64,000 nt of DNA from Prorocentrum cordatum. Lineage: Eukaryota > Sar > Dinophyceae > Prorocentrales > Prorocentraceae. Position numbers and translations under genes: made by a program. How positions within the stretch are numbered: the first letter of the stretch is position 1; each line of letters opens with the position of its first letter. The DNA lies in the NCBI GenBank assembly GCA_963575745.1, contig CAUYUJ010015760.1, forward strand, positions 702,147-766,146, read 5' to 3'. Positions 39,755 through 50,170 of the stretch are shown here, piece by piece. The notes below the pieces were generated by a model, which worked only from the letters and a program-made list of their open reading frames with translations, had not been told where the DNA came from and did no database searches.

Positions 39755-41300
39755 AGCTTCAAGACGGCCCAAGAGGACTCCACTTTCGCTCCCCAGAGGG
39801 CTCCAAGAAGCAAAAACCATTGATTTACCTGAGGTTTTTGAATGTTTTTGAGATTCTCGACTTTCGAGCTTCCGACGCTCCACGACGGCCCAGCAGGCCT
39901 CCAAGACCGCCCCAAGACGGCCCAAGAGACCCCAAAAGGGCCCCAAGACGGCCCCAAGAGGGGCCCAATAAGGCCCAAGAGTGCCCCAAGACGGCCCCAA
40001 GAGGGCCCACGAGCAGGAGCCCGCAAGGACAGTTCGAGCCTTCCGTCCCAACATGCCCCCAGACGGCCCAAGAGGGCTCGCCGAGCGCTCCCCAGAGGGC
40101 CCCACGAGGCAAAAACATTGTTTTTTTTAAGTTCTCCAGGGGGTTGAACCGGAAGCGCTGGTCGTACAGCGCCACGAGGGATGACCTCGGCGACCGTGGG
40201 ATAATGGGAGCGGTCCCTCCCGGCAGAACAAAAGTAATGCACCGCAATACATGCAATCCCAATGTCACGTCAGGGTGTGGTGTCCCCAACGGCAGTGTTC
40301 CCAATTATGGTTGTGGTCCCCGTTGTATTTATGGGTTTTCCCTCCCGGGCTGTAGGGTAGTGTTCCTACGCACCCGGCTTCCCCCTTCATGTGTCGTGGC
40401 AAACCGAGCGTGTAATACCCGTTGCCGTACCCGTGCCATGGTGAACACCATAGGTAGCCAGGTCGTTGTTGCTGTCTTCCTGGTGAGCTCTGTCGTGGGC
40501 CAGCCCAGGCGGCGGGTCAAGCCAGCTGTCGGCACAGCAACGCCCCGTCGCAGGGCTCTGGATTTTTCCAGCTTCCAGCGCTCCACAACGTCCCCAGAGG
40601 CCCCAAGACCGTCCCGAGACGGACCGCCAAGAAGCCCCCAAGAGCGCCCCAAAATTGCCCAAGGGGCCTCGAGTGGCCCAAGACGCGCCCAAGGCGCCCT
40701 AAGACGGTCCCGAGAGGGGCTTCAGCGCAGGAGCCCGAAGCGATACTTCGGTCTTCCGTCCAAGATGCCCCCAGGCGGCCCTAGAGGACTCGATGAGCGC
40801 TCCCCAGATGGCCACAAAGGCAAACACCAATGATTTCCCTCTGTTTTTTGTGTTTTCGAAGGTCTCGACTTTTCGAGCTTCCAGCGCTCCACGACGTCTC
40901 AAGAGGCCCCTAAGACCGCCCCGAAAACGGCCCAAGAGGGCCCCACGAGGGTCCCAAGACGGCCCAAGGGAATTCGTAGCGGCCCTAGACGCGCCCAAGA
41001 CACCCCAAGAGAGCTCTGAGACGGCCCCAAGAGGGCCACTAAATTTTACACAAATCTGACACAAGTCGATTCCTCGTCAAGGACGGTGTTGTGTTAAATG
41101 TGCGTTAAATGTTTGGGGTTCGGGGAGCGCTGTGGGATCTTCCTTGGCACCCTTTCGGGGGTTCCTTGGAGGCCCTGGTGGCTTTGTGGGCCACTCCGTT
41201 GTCTTGACGTCCAGGTGCATCGGGGATCGTCGTTGGAAGCCTTGTGGCCCTCGTCGGTTCTCTCGAGGGCGTCCTGGGCCGTCTTGAGGCCCTCCTGGGA
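39755..41300 (+). repeat. CAAGACGGCCC arrays with spacer modules
   Basis: Array words CCAAGACGGCCCCAAGAGG at 39757-39800, 39880-40110 and 40575-41045 are separated by modules at 39805-39875 and 40805-40895 (CGAAGGTCTCGACTTTTCGA, CAGCGCTCCACGACGTC). From 41040 the sequence (TTAAATGTGCGTTAAATGTT and on to 41300) is a diverged copy of 48060-48200. Confidence 0.8.
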
Positions 41301-41618
41301 GTTTCTTGCAGGCCCGGGACAGCGGTGCCAGGGATGGCCCGGGATGGCCCAGATCCGGGGGGATGCAAAACGCTCGGGAAGGAGAACGAGAAACGAAACC
41401 AACGGGCCACGAACAAGCCGAAGTTAGGAGACAGGGAATGACGATAGCCGAGAGCCAGGAGGAACAGAACGGGATAACCAAGGGAAGACGGGAGGGAGGA
41501 GTAGCAGCTGACTAGGGCTACGTTATCGCTTCTCGTCGCCCGCCTCTTGCTTCCCCACATGACCCCCTCGATGTCGTTATTCTCTGTCCTGCCTCAGCCC
41601 GCCTCCCTTCTTCCTGCG

Positions 41619-41724
41619 CCTCCTCCTCCTCCTCCTCCTCCACCTCCTCCTCCTCCTCCTCCTCCTCCTCCTCCTCCTCCTCCTCCTCCTCCTCCTCCTC
41701 CTCCTCCTCCTCCTCCTCTCCTCC
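41619..41724 (+). repeat. (CTC)n microsatellite
   Basis: About 106 bp of nearly pure CCT/CTC ending exactly at the first base of the spliced leader. Confidence 0.95.
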
Positions 41725-41761
41725 TCCGTAGCCATTTTGGCTCAAGCCATTTTGGCTCAAG
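41725..41761 (+). other. Tandem spliced-leader sequences
   Basis: 41725-41746 is a complete canonical SL (TCCGTAGCCATTTTGG then CTCAAG). It is followed immediately by CCATTTTGGCTCAAG (41747-41761), the SL lacking its first seven bases. That is what results when an SL-bearing retrogene is trans-spliced again at the AG inside its old leader (CCGTAG). No donor GT follows, so this is not an SL RNA gene. Confidence 0.95.
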
Positions 41762-41896
41762 GGGCCTTCTCCTGAACTGCCCAACCTCGCTCGAGGCGCC
41801 TGGTGGCCAGGCACCAAGGGCGGGCCGCGGTCGCGCTCCACCTGCCTGGGGAGGCCGCACCTCTCGGCCTCCGCGCCTTTGCCCTCCTCTTCCCCG

Positions 41897-42876
41897 ATGG
41901 AGGCACTGCGTCAGGTGATGCCTTGGCCATTGTCCAGTGGAATGTCCAGTGGGATGAACGAACCCATTCCTGTCTCGATCGCCAGCAGCGAAGAGGGAGA
42001 AGGTGCGACCCCGTGCACCCCGCCCGCGTCGTCGCCAGGTACAGGAGAGAAATGTGACTCCAACATGATGGCGGCCCTGAGAGAGCTGATTTCCCCATTA
42101 TCGCGCAGCGTTGATACCCTGGGGGGTCCAGCTGAACCCCGGGATCCGGGAGATAAACAAACAGATCCCGGGAATCGAGGGCCAGATGTTGCAGGCTGAG
42201 AAAAAACTTCCTGATGCTCCAGATCGCCCATGCCGACTTTGCTAAGGCCACTCGTGAGAACTTTGGGAGTATTCGTTTTATCCAGGAGCCGGCACTCCAG
42301 CAGGCCATCCAGGACCGTGAGATCGCAGAGGGTAAAATCATGGAGGATTTGAAGAGGATGATCCAGGTGATGAAGGATGAGGTAGCGGAGATGAAGGGGA
42401 GTACGGCAGGGAGCTCGCTTGGTGGAACTGTCACCCCAGATGGTCGGTTCATTAGACGTCGTGTGGAAGCCGGTGATATCGGCAACCCCTCTCGGCTCGT
42501 CGTGCTCGGCTTCAAGCGTGCCCTGATGGAGAATACGCGTCGGCTTGCTGTGAGCCCGATTCTGGACAAGCGCGTTACTCCGGAAGATCGTTCGAGAATC
42601 CAAGTCAAGGCGTTCAATTGCAGTAAGAAGGTATTTCTGGACTTCCCGTGCACTCTCCAGGCGTCGGCGTTCCAGGCGAAAGCAGCTGCTCTGGGTCCAT
42701 TCAAGTTCCCGAACCCCGAGGGCGGTGAAGATCTGGAGCTCTGGATTAAGCGCGACCTCCCCCAGACCTCTCGGAAACTGTTCTACCATCTTGGGAATAT
42801 GCGTCAGCACGTGTCTAACATCTTCGGGCAGGAGCGCACAGGTTCCACGGGGCTCGGGGTACCATGTATGTTCTGA
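41897..42876 (+). pseudogene. LINE ORF1-like protein, frameshifted
   Basis: The first ATG after the SL (41897) opens frame 2. Coding then passes through frame 3 (GIREINKQIPGIEGQMLQAE, about 42140-42200) and frame 1 from 42214. The frame-1 part has a helix/coiled coil (IEEPALQQ-like FIQEPALQQAIQDREIAEGK, EDLKRMIQVMKDEVAEMKG) and an RRM-like core (RLVVLGFKRALMENTRRLAV, KKVFLDFPCTLQASAF, LELWIKRDLPQTSRKLFYHL). This layout, coiled coil then RNA-recognition fold, is that of ORF1 proteins of many LINEs, which bind the element RNA. Stop at 42874-42876. Confidence 0.55.
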
Positions 42877-43059
42877 AGAACGGGTCGATTCCTGTCCAGG
42901 TTGTCAAGATCATGATTGCAGATGACGGGCCCAGTGCGGAAAGCGCGACCATGTCTATTGACCTCGAAGGTCTGACCGAGATAGGAGGAGCACAGCACGC
43001 GCCGTGCCTTCAGACTCGTTTCTCTCAGATAAGGCCCTTTCGGTGAGGACGACAGCTGC

Positions 43060-43360
43060 GTGAAGTGCCAGGGCTACGGGGGGAGCAATCCAGACACATC
43101 GGGTTCTGATTTTACGGCGGAGCCCCTGGCCTTAGATTGCAGCTCTCGTGCTAATTCATACGACACAGCGTCACAAGTTTCTCCTCCGCTTGCCGGGGGC
43201 GCGGGTGGAGTGTACCGTCCTATCCGTCCTTTGTCTCTTTGTACTTGGAATACCCGTGCTCTCTTTGCCTCTATCTCGTCTGCCCCTCTGAGAGCGAGTT
43301 CACGTTTTCGTCATGCTAAGAAGTTGCTCGAGCGTTGCCAGGTTGCGTGTTTCCAAGAAA
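43060..43360 (+). pseudogene. Start of LINE AP-type endonuclease
   Basis: Frame 1 encodes a Ser/Gly linker and then LSLCTWNTRALFAS ... RFRHAKKLLERCQVACFQET. The TWN and QET boxes are the first two conserved motifs of LINE apurinic-type endonucleases, which nick target DNA. Coding stops at the (CTC)n tract directly after QET, so most of the domain is missing. Confidence 0.7.
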
Positions 43361-43420
43361 CTCCTCCTCCTCCTCCTCCTCCTCCTCCTCCTCCTCCTCC
43401 TCCTCCTCCCCCTCCTCCTC
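43361..43420 (+). repeat. (CTC)n microsatellite
   Basis: 60 bp of CTC repeat with one CCC variant, directly abutting the endonuclease fragment; same unit and strand as 41619-41724. Confidence 0.95.
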
Positions 43421-43925
43421 TTGTCGCTGGAGGCAACGCTCAAGTTCCCGGGCCCTCTGCGAGGCCCCAGAGTGACCCTCCTGAGGGCAGCGCTTCGGTC
43501 CGAACTCGCAAGCTCTGAGCCTCCCACGTAGGTCCCAAAGACGAGGCAAGAAGCACGGAAACCATGGCCAAGATGTCGCGGTATTTGTTGATGCCGACCT
43601 TGGTCATGGTCCATGTCAGCCGCCGCGCGGGTCTGGGTCTTGTGGGGGCCCCGCCACTAAGGGAAGGTGGCCTGGACCCCCCCACGTGCTGGGGGTGTAC
43701 AGGTGATTGATGTGCCGGTGGCGCGGGCGCACCCTGACGGGCGTGCGCCGCGGCCGCCGTTACCCTTCCTTTCCCGCCCACCCCCCAACCAGGGTACCGA
43801 CCGCTACCAGGGTAAGAAAAGAACGGTGACACAAGAACCTTGAGATCCGACGTTGCGATCAAGTTGCAATTTCACGAGAAGTCGCGAGTGGAGCCTCAGG
43901 CTTCACTTTTTTGTGTACCATTTCT
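43421..43925. other. No gene recognised
   Basis: Nothing identifiable; no continuation of the endonuclease is found after the CTC tract. Confidence 0.4.
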
Positions 43926-44305
43926 TTTTCAGCCGGATCGATCCGTGATGGTCCCGAACCCCGAGGCCGGGCAAAAACGCACAGTGCGAAACAAATGCGA
44001 CGCCCAGATCGCAGGGTCGTCCGAGATTTGGGTCCTGGGCCGAACAAGAACAGACGGGGTCGGAGGATCGCGCCGCACCGCCGAAACATTGCCGATGCGG
44101 CTCGACGTGGATCCCGATGTTGTCACCGCCGACGGCGCCGATGCATCGTCGACATCGCCGACGCATCGCCGATGCGAGATGCATTGGCGATGCGGCGCCA
44201 TCCTCTGGCCCCATCAACAACATCGCGAAAAATTGCAACTGGAGCCCCTGACCCCATCTTTCTGCGCCAGTTTTAGAGGCGGATCGATCTGCCAAGATCC
44301 CGACC
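43926..44305. repeat. Foldback element, family G (copy 2)
   Basis: GGATCGATC near both ends (43937 and 44281, in palindromic context), with GGGGTCGGAGGATCGCGCCG and many CGATGCATCG/GCCGATGCG words in the middle. Confidence 0.55.
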
Positions 44306-44763
44306 CCTGAAACCTAGCGACAACGCCCAGACATGATAGGTCCGGATTTGTTTCGATGCGGGGTCCCTGGAAGTCCCGACCCTTCCCCCAGGGCCAGCGT
44401 TTCATCCCGGGGTTTTTTGATTGTCCGGGGGCACGGCGACGGCCCCCAGGGTCACACACCTTCCGCCCTGATTTTGCCACGACGCGAGCATGTCTGGTTC
44501 AGGGATTGCTCGAGGGGCCCCTGGCCCAAGGTGCCCACAGTTTTTCCGTTTGGAACCCTTGGGGCCCTCTCGGCCTCGTGAGGGGCGCGCCTTCGGCCAG
44601 GGGCACTTCTAGCAACACCTGACTGCGGGGCGTCTGCGGGCGCGCGGCCCGCAGACGCCCCAGGGTGCCCCGAGATGCCCCCAGGTGCCCCCAGACGGCC
44701 CAAGAGGTTTCCATGAACGCTCCCCAGATGACCGCAAAAGGGAACAACGAATGATTCCCCTTC
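44306..44763. other. No gene; CAAGACGG-family spacer module at the end
   Basis: 44690-44763 matches the family module (CCCAGACGGCCCAAGAGG, then AACAACGAATGATTCCCCTT). The rest is unassigned. Confidence 0.5.
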
Positions 44764-46335
44764 GCTTTTCCAAACCAACCTGTGTTGTAAGGTCCTCGTT
44801 TTGAAGAGACGGCTCCCGAGTTCCTCTCCTCCTCCTCCTCCTCCTCCCCCTCCTTCCTACCGTCCGCATGCGTCCCCCCCACCCAGTACAGCGTTTCGTG
44901 GCCCTCCTCCCCCTCCTCCTTGCATTTCACCCACCCAGTACAGCGCTTCGTGGCCCCATAGGGAGCTCCACAGAAGGTTCCAGGTCTGCCGTCCGCATGC
45001 GTCCCCCCCCACCCAGTACAGCGTTTCGTGGCCCTCCTCTCCCTCTTCCCTGCGTTTCACGCACCCAGTACAGCGATGCGTGGCCCCATAGGGAACCCCA
45101 CCGAAGGTTCCAGGTCTACCGTCCGCATGCGTCCCCCCCCACCCAGTGCAGCGCTTCGTGGCCCCATAGGAAGCCCCATTGAAGGTTCCAGGTTACCGTC
45201 CGCATGCGTCCCCCCCCCCACCCAGTACAGCGTTCGTGGCCCCACCCACAGCAATAGGAACCCCACCGAAGGTTCCAGGTCTACCATCCGCAAGCGTCCC
45301 CCCCCCCCCCCGTCCCCCACACCCAACCCAGTACAGCGTTTCGTTGCCCTCTTCCCACTCCTCCCTGCGCTTCCCCCACCCGAAGGTTCCAGGTCTACCG
45401 TCCGCATGCGTCCCCCCCCCCCGCCCAGTACAGCGGTTCGTGGCCCTCTTCCCCCTCCTCCCTGCGTTTCGCCCACCCAGTACAGCGTGTCGTGGTTCCA
45501 TGGGGAGCCCCACCGAAGGTTCCAGGTCAACCGTCCGCATGCGTCCCCCCCACCCAGTACAGCGTTTCGTAGCCTTCCTCCCCTTCCTCCTTGCGTTTCA
45601 CCCACCCAGTACAGCGCTTCGTGGCCCCATAGCGAGCCCCACCGAAGGTTCCAGGTCTACCGTCCGCATGCGTCCCTCCCGCCCACTACAGCGTTTCGTG
45701 GCCCTCCTCCCCCTCCTCCCTGCGTTTCACGCACCCAGTACAGCGTTTCGTGGCCCCATAGGGAACCCAACCGAAGGTTCCAGGTCTACCGTCCGCATGC
45801 GTCCCCCCCACCCAGTACAGCGTTTCGTGGCCCTCCTCTCCCGCCTCCTTGCGCTTCACATACCCAGTACAACGCTTCGTTGCTTCATAACGGGGCTCCA
45901 CCGAAGGTCCCAGTGGCACCGCCCGCATGCGTCCGCCACCACCCCGCACAGCCCTTGCTCCCTGCGTCTCACCCACCCAGTACAGCGCTTCGTAGCCACG
46001 TAGGGAGCTCCACCGAAGGTCTCAGTGGCACCGCCCGAATGCGTCAGCCACCACCCTGCACAGCCCTTGCTCCCTGCGTTTCGCTCACCCAGTAAAGCGC
46101 TTCGGGGCCCCATAGGGAGCTCCACCGAAGGTCCCAGTGGCACCGCCCGCATGCGTCAGCCACCACCCAGCACAGCCCTTGCCTTCTGCGTATCACCCAC
46201 CCAGTACAGCGCTTCGTGGCCCCATAAGGGGGGGGCCCACCCAAGGTCCCACTGGCACCGCCCGCATGCGCCCGCCACCATCCAGCACAATTGCGGTATT
46301 CACAACTGCATATGGTTGGGTCCTTCGCCAGGCTA
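44764..46335 (+). repeat. Satellite block 1 (125-130-bp units)
   Basis: Starts GCTTTTCCAAACCAACCTGT and ends GGTCCTTCGCCAGGCTA. Between, about 12 units carry ACCCAGTACAGCG, TTCGTGGCCC, CACCGAAGGTTCCAGG and CCGTCCGCATGCGTCCCCC. Towards the 3' end a second subtype appears (GGTCCCAGTGGCACCGCCCG, CAGCCCTTGCTCCCTGCG). Open frames of up to 355 codons across it are artefacts of a unit lacking stops. Confidence 0.95.
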
Positions 46336-46363
46336 TGTTTTACGGCGTTCTCGAAAAAACTTT

Positions 46364-47902
46364 GCTTTTCCAAACCAACCTGTGTTGTCGGGTCCTCGTT
46401 TTGAAAAGACGGTCCCCGCGTTCCTCCCCTCCCCTCCTCTTCTCCTCCCGTCCTCCCTCCTCCTTCCTCCGTTTCCTCTTAGCGTTCCACCCACCCAGTA
46501 CAGCGTTTCGTGGCCCCATACAGAACCCCACCGAAGGTTCCAGGTCTACCGTCCGCATGCGTCCCCCGTACAGCGTTTCGTGGCCCTCCTCCCCCTCCTC
46601 CCTGCATTTCACCCACCCAGTACAGCGCTTCGTGGCCCCATAGGGAGCTCCACCGAATGTTCCAAATCTACCGCCCGCATGCGTCCCCCCCACCCAGTAC
46701 AGCGTTTCGTGGCCCTCCTCCCCGTCCTCCCTGCGCTTCACCCACCCAGTACACCGCTTCGTGGCCCTAGGGAACCCCACCGAAGGTTCGAGGTCTATCG
46801 TCCGCATGCGCCCCCCCCACCCAGTACAGCGTTTCGTGGCCCTCCTCCCCATCCTCCTTGCGTTTCACCCACCCAGTACAGCGCTTCGTGGCCCCATAGG
46901 GAGCTCCACAAAAGGTTCCAGGTCTACCGTCCGCATACGTCCCCCCCACCCAGTACAGCGTTTCGTTGCCCTCTTCCCCCTCCTCCCTGCGTTTCACCCA
47001 CCCAGTACAGCGCTTCGTGGCCCCATAGAGAGCTCCACCGAAGGTTCCAGGTCTACCGTCCGCATGCGTCCCCCCCATCCAGTACAGCGTTTCGTGGCCC
47101 TCCTCCCCCTCCTCCCTGCGTTTCACCCACCCAGTACAGCGCTTCGTGGCTCCATAGGGAGCTCCACCGAATGTTCCAAATCTACCGCCCGCATGCGTCC
47201 CCCCCACCCAGTACAGCGTTTCGTGGCCCTCCTCCCCGTCCTCCCTGCGTTTCTCCCACCCAGTACAGCGCTTCGTGGCCCCATAGGGAGCTCCAGCGAA
47301 GGTCCCATTGGCACCGCCCGCGTGCGCCGGCCACCTCCCTGCGCATCACCTACCCAGTACAGCGCTTCGTGGCCCCATAGGGAGCTCCTCCGAAGGTCCC
47401 ACTGGCACCGCCCGCGTGCGTCGACCACCACCCAGCACAGCCCTTGCTCCCTGCGCTTCACCCACCCAGTACAGCGCTTCGTGGCCCCATAAGGGAGCTC
47501 CAGCGAAGGTCCCAGTGGCATCGCCCGCGTGCGTCCGCCACCACCCAGCACAGCCCTTGCCCCCTGCGTTTCGCTCACCCAGTGCAGCGCTCCGTGGTCC
47601 CATAGAGAGCTCCACCGAAGGTTTCAGTGGCACCGCCCGAATGCGTCAGCCACCACCCAGCACAGCCGTTGCTCCCTGCGTTTCTCCCACCCAGTACAGC
47701 GTTTCGTGGCCCCATAGGGGGCTCCAGCGAAGGTCCCAGTGGCACCGCCCGCATGCGTCAGCCACCACCCAGCACAGCCCTTGCCTTCTGCGTATCACCC
47801 ACCCAGTACAGCGCTTCGTGGCCCCATAGGGAGCGCCACCGAAGAGGATATTCATAATGGCGGTACTCAGAACTGCATATGGTTGGGTCCTTCGCCAGGC
47901 TA
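46364..47902 (+). repeat. Satellite block 2, duplicate of block 1
   Basis: Same start (GCTTTTCCAAACCAACCTGT at 46364), same subtype order and same end (GCATATGGTTGGGTCCTTCG ... GGCTA at 47902) as block 1, so the whole ~1.55-kb array was duplicated in tandem after it had formed. Frames up to 451 codons are artefacts. Confidence 0.95.
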
Positions 47903-48250
47903 CTTTAGGTTGTGGCGCTCCACGACGTCTCAATAGGCCCCCCAAAGCGCCCCCCAGACGGCCCAAGAGGGCACCAAGACGGCCCAAGAGAACCCCACGA
48001 CGGTCCTGGATGCGCCACAGACGCCCAAAGAAAGCTCCGAGACGGCCCCAAGAGAGGGCCCAAATCTTGTTATAACTTTCACAATCTTGTTATACATTTC
48101 ACGGACGGCGGCGTGTTAAATCTGCGTTCGATTGTTGGGGCTCTGGGGCTTGCCTGGGAACTCCGTTGGCGCCCTTTCGGGCACTCCCAGGCTATCCTCC
48201 AAAGCACTCGTGAGGGCCTGCGGAATTTTCAGCAGAGCCCCAGGAGGTTT
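47903..48250 (+). repeat. CAAGACGG array and homologue of 40870-41200
   Basis: GGCGCTCCACGACGTCTCAA continues the spacer module interrupted at 44763, then array words, then a segment (CGTGTTAAATCTGCG, GTTGGGGCTCTGGGG) homologous to 41040-41200. Confidence 0.75.
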
Positions 48251-48719
48251 CTGGAGGTCCTGGAGGTGGCCCGCAGATCTCCAGAGTCTGGAAGCCCCGG
48301 AAAGCAAAACACGCCCCAAACGTGCAATCGTCCGTTCATGTTCACAGACGACGACCACCGCCACTACAACCACCACGACCGCTACGACGACCACCGGGAC
48401 GATCATCGCGACGGCGGCGGCGGCGGCGCCCGCGGGGGCGGCGGCGGCGGCGACGGCCTGCCGGCCCAGAGCTTCTGGGACCCTCCTCGGCCACCGTGGC
48501 AGTCACAGCAGTTGCGCAGTCTGGCAAACATTCGGAGCCTTCCGACGCGTCGCACGTCGGTCATAGCACGGCTCCGCGAACGCTCACCGAGCCCTAAGCC
48601 CCCCCCAGAAGGCCCAGCACCTCCACGCAAGGGCGGCCCTGGCCTGGGGAGCCTCTCCCTGGGTATTTTTGGGTTTCGTGGATCAGCGCAAGGTCTATTG
48701 ACAACGAGTGCGCAGTCGA
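48251..48719. other. No gene recognised
   Basis: ACCACCG/GGCGGC low-complexity near 48350-48470; overlapping high-GC frames without domains. Confidence 0.4.
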
Positions 48720-48746
48720 CTAGAACCTAAGCGCGCCTGGTTCTAG
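48720..48746 (+). repeat. Left hairpin end of a repeat enclosing YR element 2
   Basis: CTAGAACCTAAGCGCGC followed by CTGGTTCTAG: an 8-bp stem (CTAGAACC/GGTTCTAG). Its first 17 bases are the exact inverse of 55425-55441. Confidence 0.8.
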
Positions 48747-48761
48747 TCTATGTGTGTATAT

Positions 48762-48842
48762 ATGCCCAGTAGCTCTGCTTCCCTTTTTCCTTGCGCGAGT
48801 CGAGGGGATCTGCAATACATGTTGATCCGTAGTTCTGGTGTT
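48762..48842 (+). repeat. YR element 2, terminal repeat A1
   Basis: ATGCCCAGTAGCTCTGCTTC ... GATCCGTAGTTCTGGTGTT; direct copy of 54947-55027. Confidence 0.9.
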
Positions 48843-48851
48843 GGCTCGAGC

Positions 48852-49352
48852 ATGGACCGCGCGGCACAGGCAGTACCCCCTGTGTTTAACGCGATCCTGC
48901 ATCTCGGTCACTACTTCGAGTGGGGTCGCCAAAGAGGCCCCGTCTGCCCCAGCCTGGAGTGCCCGGCCGCGCCGGTCATTCCGCCGTGCCCTGCCTGCCC
49001 GTCGCTGCAGTGCCCCGCGGTGGTCCCCTGCGAGACGGGCGGCGCGGCGCCTGACTGGCTGAGGCAGCTGGAGGAGGTCATCACTCGGGTCGGCCAGCTA
49101 TCCGCATCGTCGTCGACACCTACCCCTTGTCCGCTCCCCGCCGGGGAGCCCGAGCCGTGCGATCGGTGGACGCTCGCCTTCCAGTTGTTCTGGGTCGGGC
49201 TGCTCTTCGACGTGCTGCTGACTCTGACGCTTGGGCGTGCCTGCAGCCAGTGTCGACGCTCCTTCCGACGGCCCTCGCCTTCGGCCGGCCTCGCGCTGGC
49301 GGACGTGGAGACGCCAGAAAGCCGGAAGCTGCGGGCTGAGCTGTCGCGATGA
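48852..49352 (+). CDS. YR element 2 ORF1: Cys/Pro-rich membrane protein
   Basis: First ATG after repeat A1, 166 codons. A central Cys-Pro cluster (CPSLECPAAPVIPPCPACPS then LQCPAVVPC) precedes a short helix and one clear membrane segment (WTLAFQLFWVGLLFDVLLTL, about residues 112-131) with a basic Cys pair after it (CSQCRRSFRR). Same position and build as 11241-11660 in YR element 1, though sequence identity is low. Its TGA (49350-49352) overlaps the next ATG (49349) as ATGA. No known enzyme motif; a role in membrane targeting of particles is only a possibility. Confidence 0.7.
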   Translation: MDRAAQAVPPVFNAILHLGHYFEWGRQRGPVCPSLECPAAPVIPPCPACPSLQCPAVVPCETGGAAPDWLRQLEEVITRVGQLSASSSTPTPCPLPAGEPEPCDRWTLAFQLFWVGLLFDVLLTLTLGRACSQCRRSFRRPSPSAGLALADVETPESRKLRAELSR

Positions 49353-50170
49353 GTCTGGACATACCAAAGAGACAGATATTGGTTCATTATCCTGATGATG
49401 GAATTCCTCACCATCACCGAGTACTGTTGGTCAAGTTGGAGGGTGCGAGGTGGATCTGGTCTACTCCCGACTTCTCGGTGCTGGCGGTCGACTTGTCAGA
49501 TCGGGCGGCAGTGGTGTCGATGATCCCGCTGCAGCGCAACTCGCCGTACCCTCCCAACTTGCGTGTGTACGGATTCGACAACCCGATGGACGCTCAGGAC
49601 CTGGCGAGGATCAGAGCGGAGGGTCGGGCTCTCGCGGAGATCCTCGGAGCGCCGCCCGCCGCTGTGGCAGGCGCGGCTGTGCCCGACGGCGCCGTGCACA
49701 TGTACTCGGACCCGTCGTGTAAGTTCTTCGCGGAGGAGGTTGACGACAATTTGCTGGGCTCGGAGGCGACGACCGTGGCGAGGGGTCCGGTCGCACTTGT
49801 GAAGCGCGGCGACAAGTGGACGACGGCGGAGCGAGTCCCTCCGAGAGACAAGCTACGCTGGATGCAGGAGCAGTTGTGCGGCGAGAGCAGAGATTCGAGA
49901 TTGCTACCCTTGCAGCTGGATCCGAACACGCAGACGCGCTCGACGACATTGAGGGAGGCCGTCAAGTTGCTGAAGCAGTCGATGCAGGCCGACGGTTTCC
50001 CCTTCCAGAAGAGTCGTTCGATCTTGGAGTTAGCCAAGGGCGCGGCGGCGTCGGGGCACGAGTTCGGCACGTACCACACTTTCTGGGTGAGAAGCAGCAC
50101 GGTGGGATACGGCGGTTGCCATCGAGCATTTCCACCTGCTGATGCTGCTGCACATGATGGTGTGTTATGA
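49349..50170 (+). pseudogene. YR element 2 Gag-like ORF, 5' part
   Basis: Starts at the ATGA overlap with ORF1. 273 codons: an N-terminal domain (HHRVLLVKLEGARWIWSTPD ... YPPNLRVYGFDNPMDAQDLA), a middle with GPVALVKRGDKWTTAERVP, and the Gag helical core start (TTLREAVKLLKQSMQADGFP, SRSILELAKGAAASGHEFGT). Near 50100 a one-base change moves the true reading to frame 3, so the last ~25 residues here are out of frame. With the next entry it makes a single Gag of about 380 residues. Confidence 0.7.

Larger units (their letters stand above)
41725..43360 (+). mobile_element. LINE transcript fragment with tandem spliced leaders
   Basis: Begins with two spliced leaders, then a Gag-like ORF1 and the first strand of an AP-type endonuclease, and ends abruptly at 43360 against a second (CTC)n tract. 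This is a 5' portion of a LINE mRNA returned to the genome. Multiple frame changes show it is inactive. It differs in sequence from the minus-strand LINE at 18516-22991. Confidence 0.75.

Noticed and set aside
41725-41746. An SL RNA gene
   Set aside because: No splice donor GT follows the leader and the next bases are a second, truncated leader; this is an mRNA-derived relic.
45028-47380. Pro/Ser-rich open frames of 355 and 451 codons
   Set aside because: They translate the 125-130-bp satellite; frame changes with unit length and there is no codon bias.
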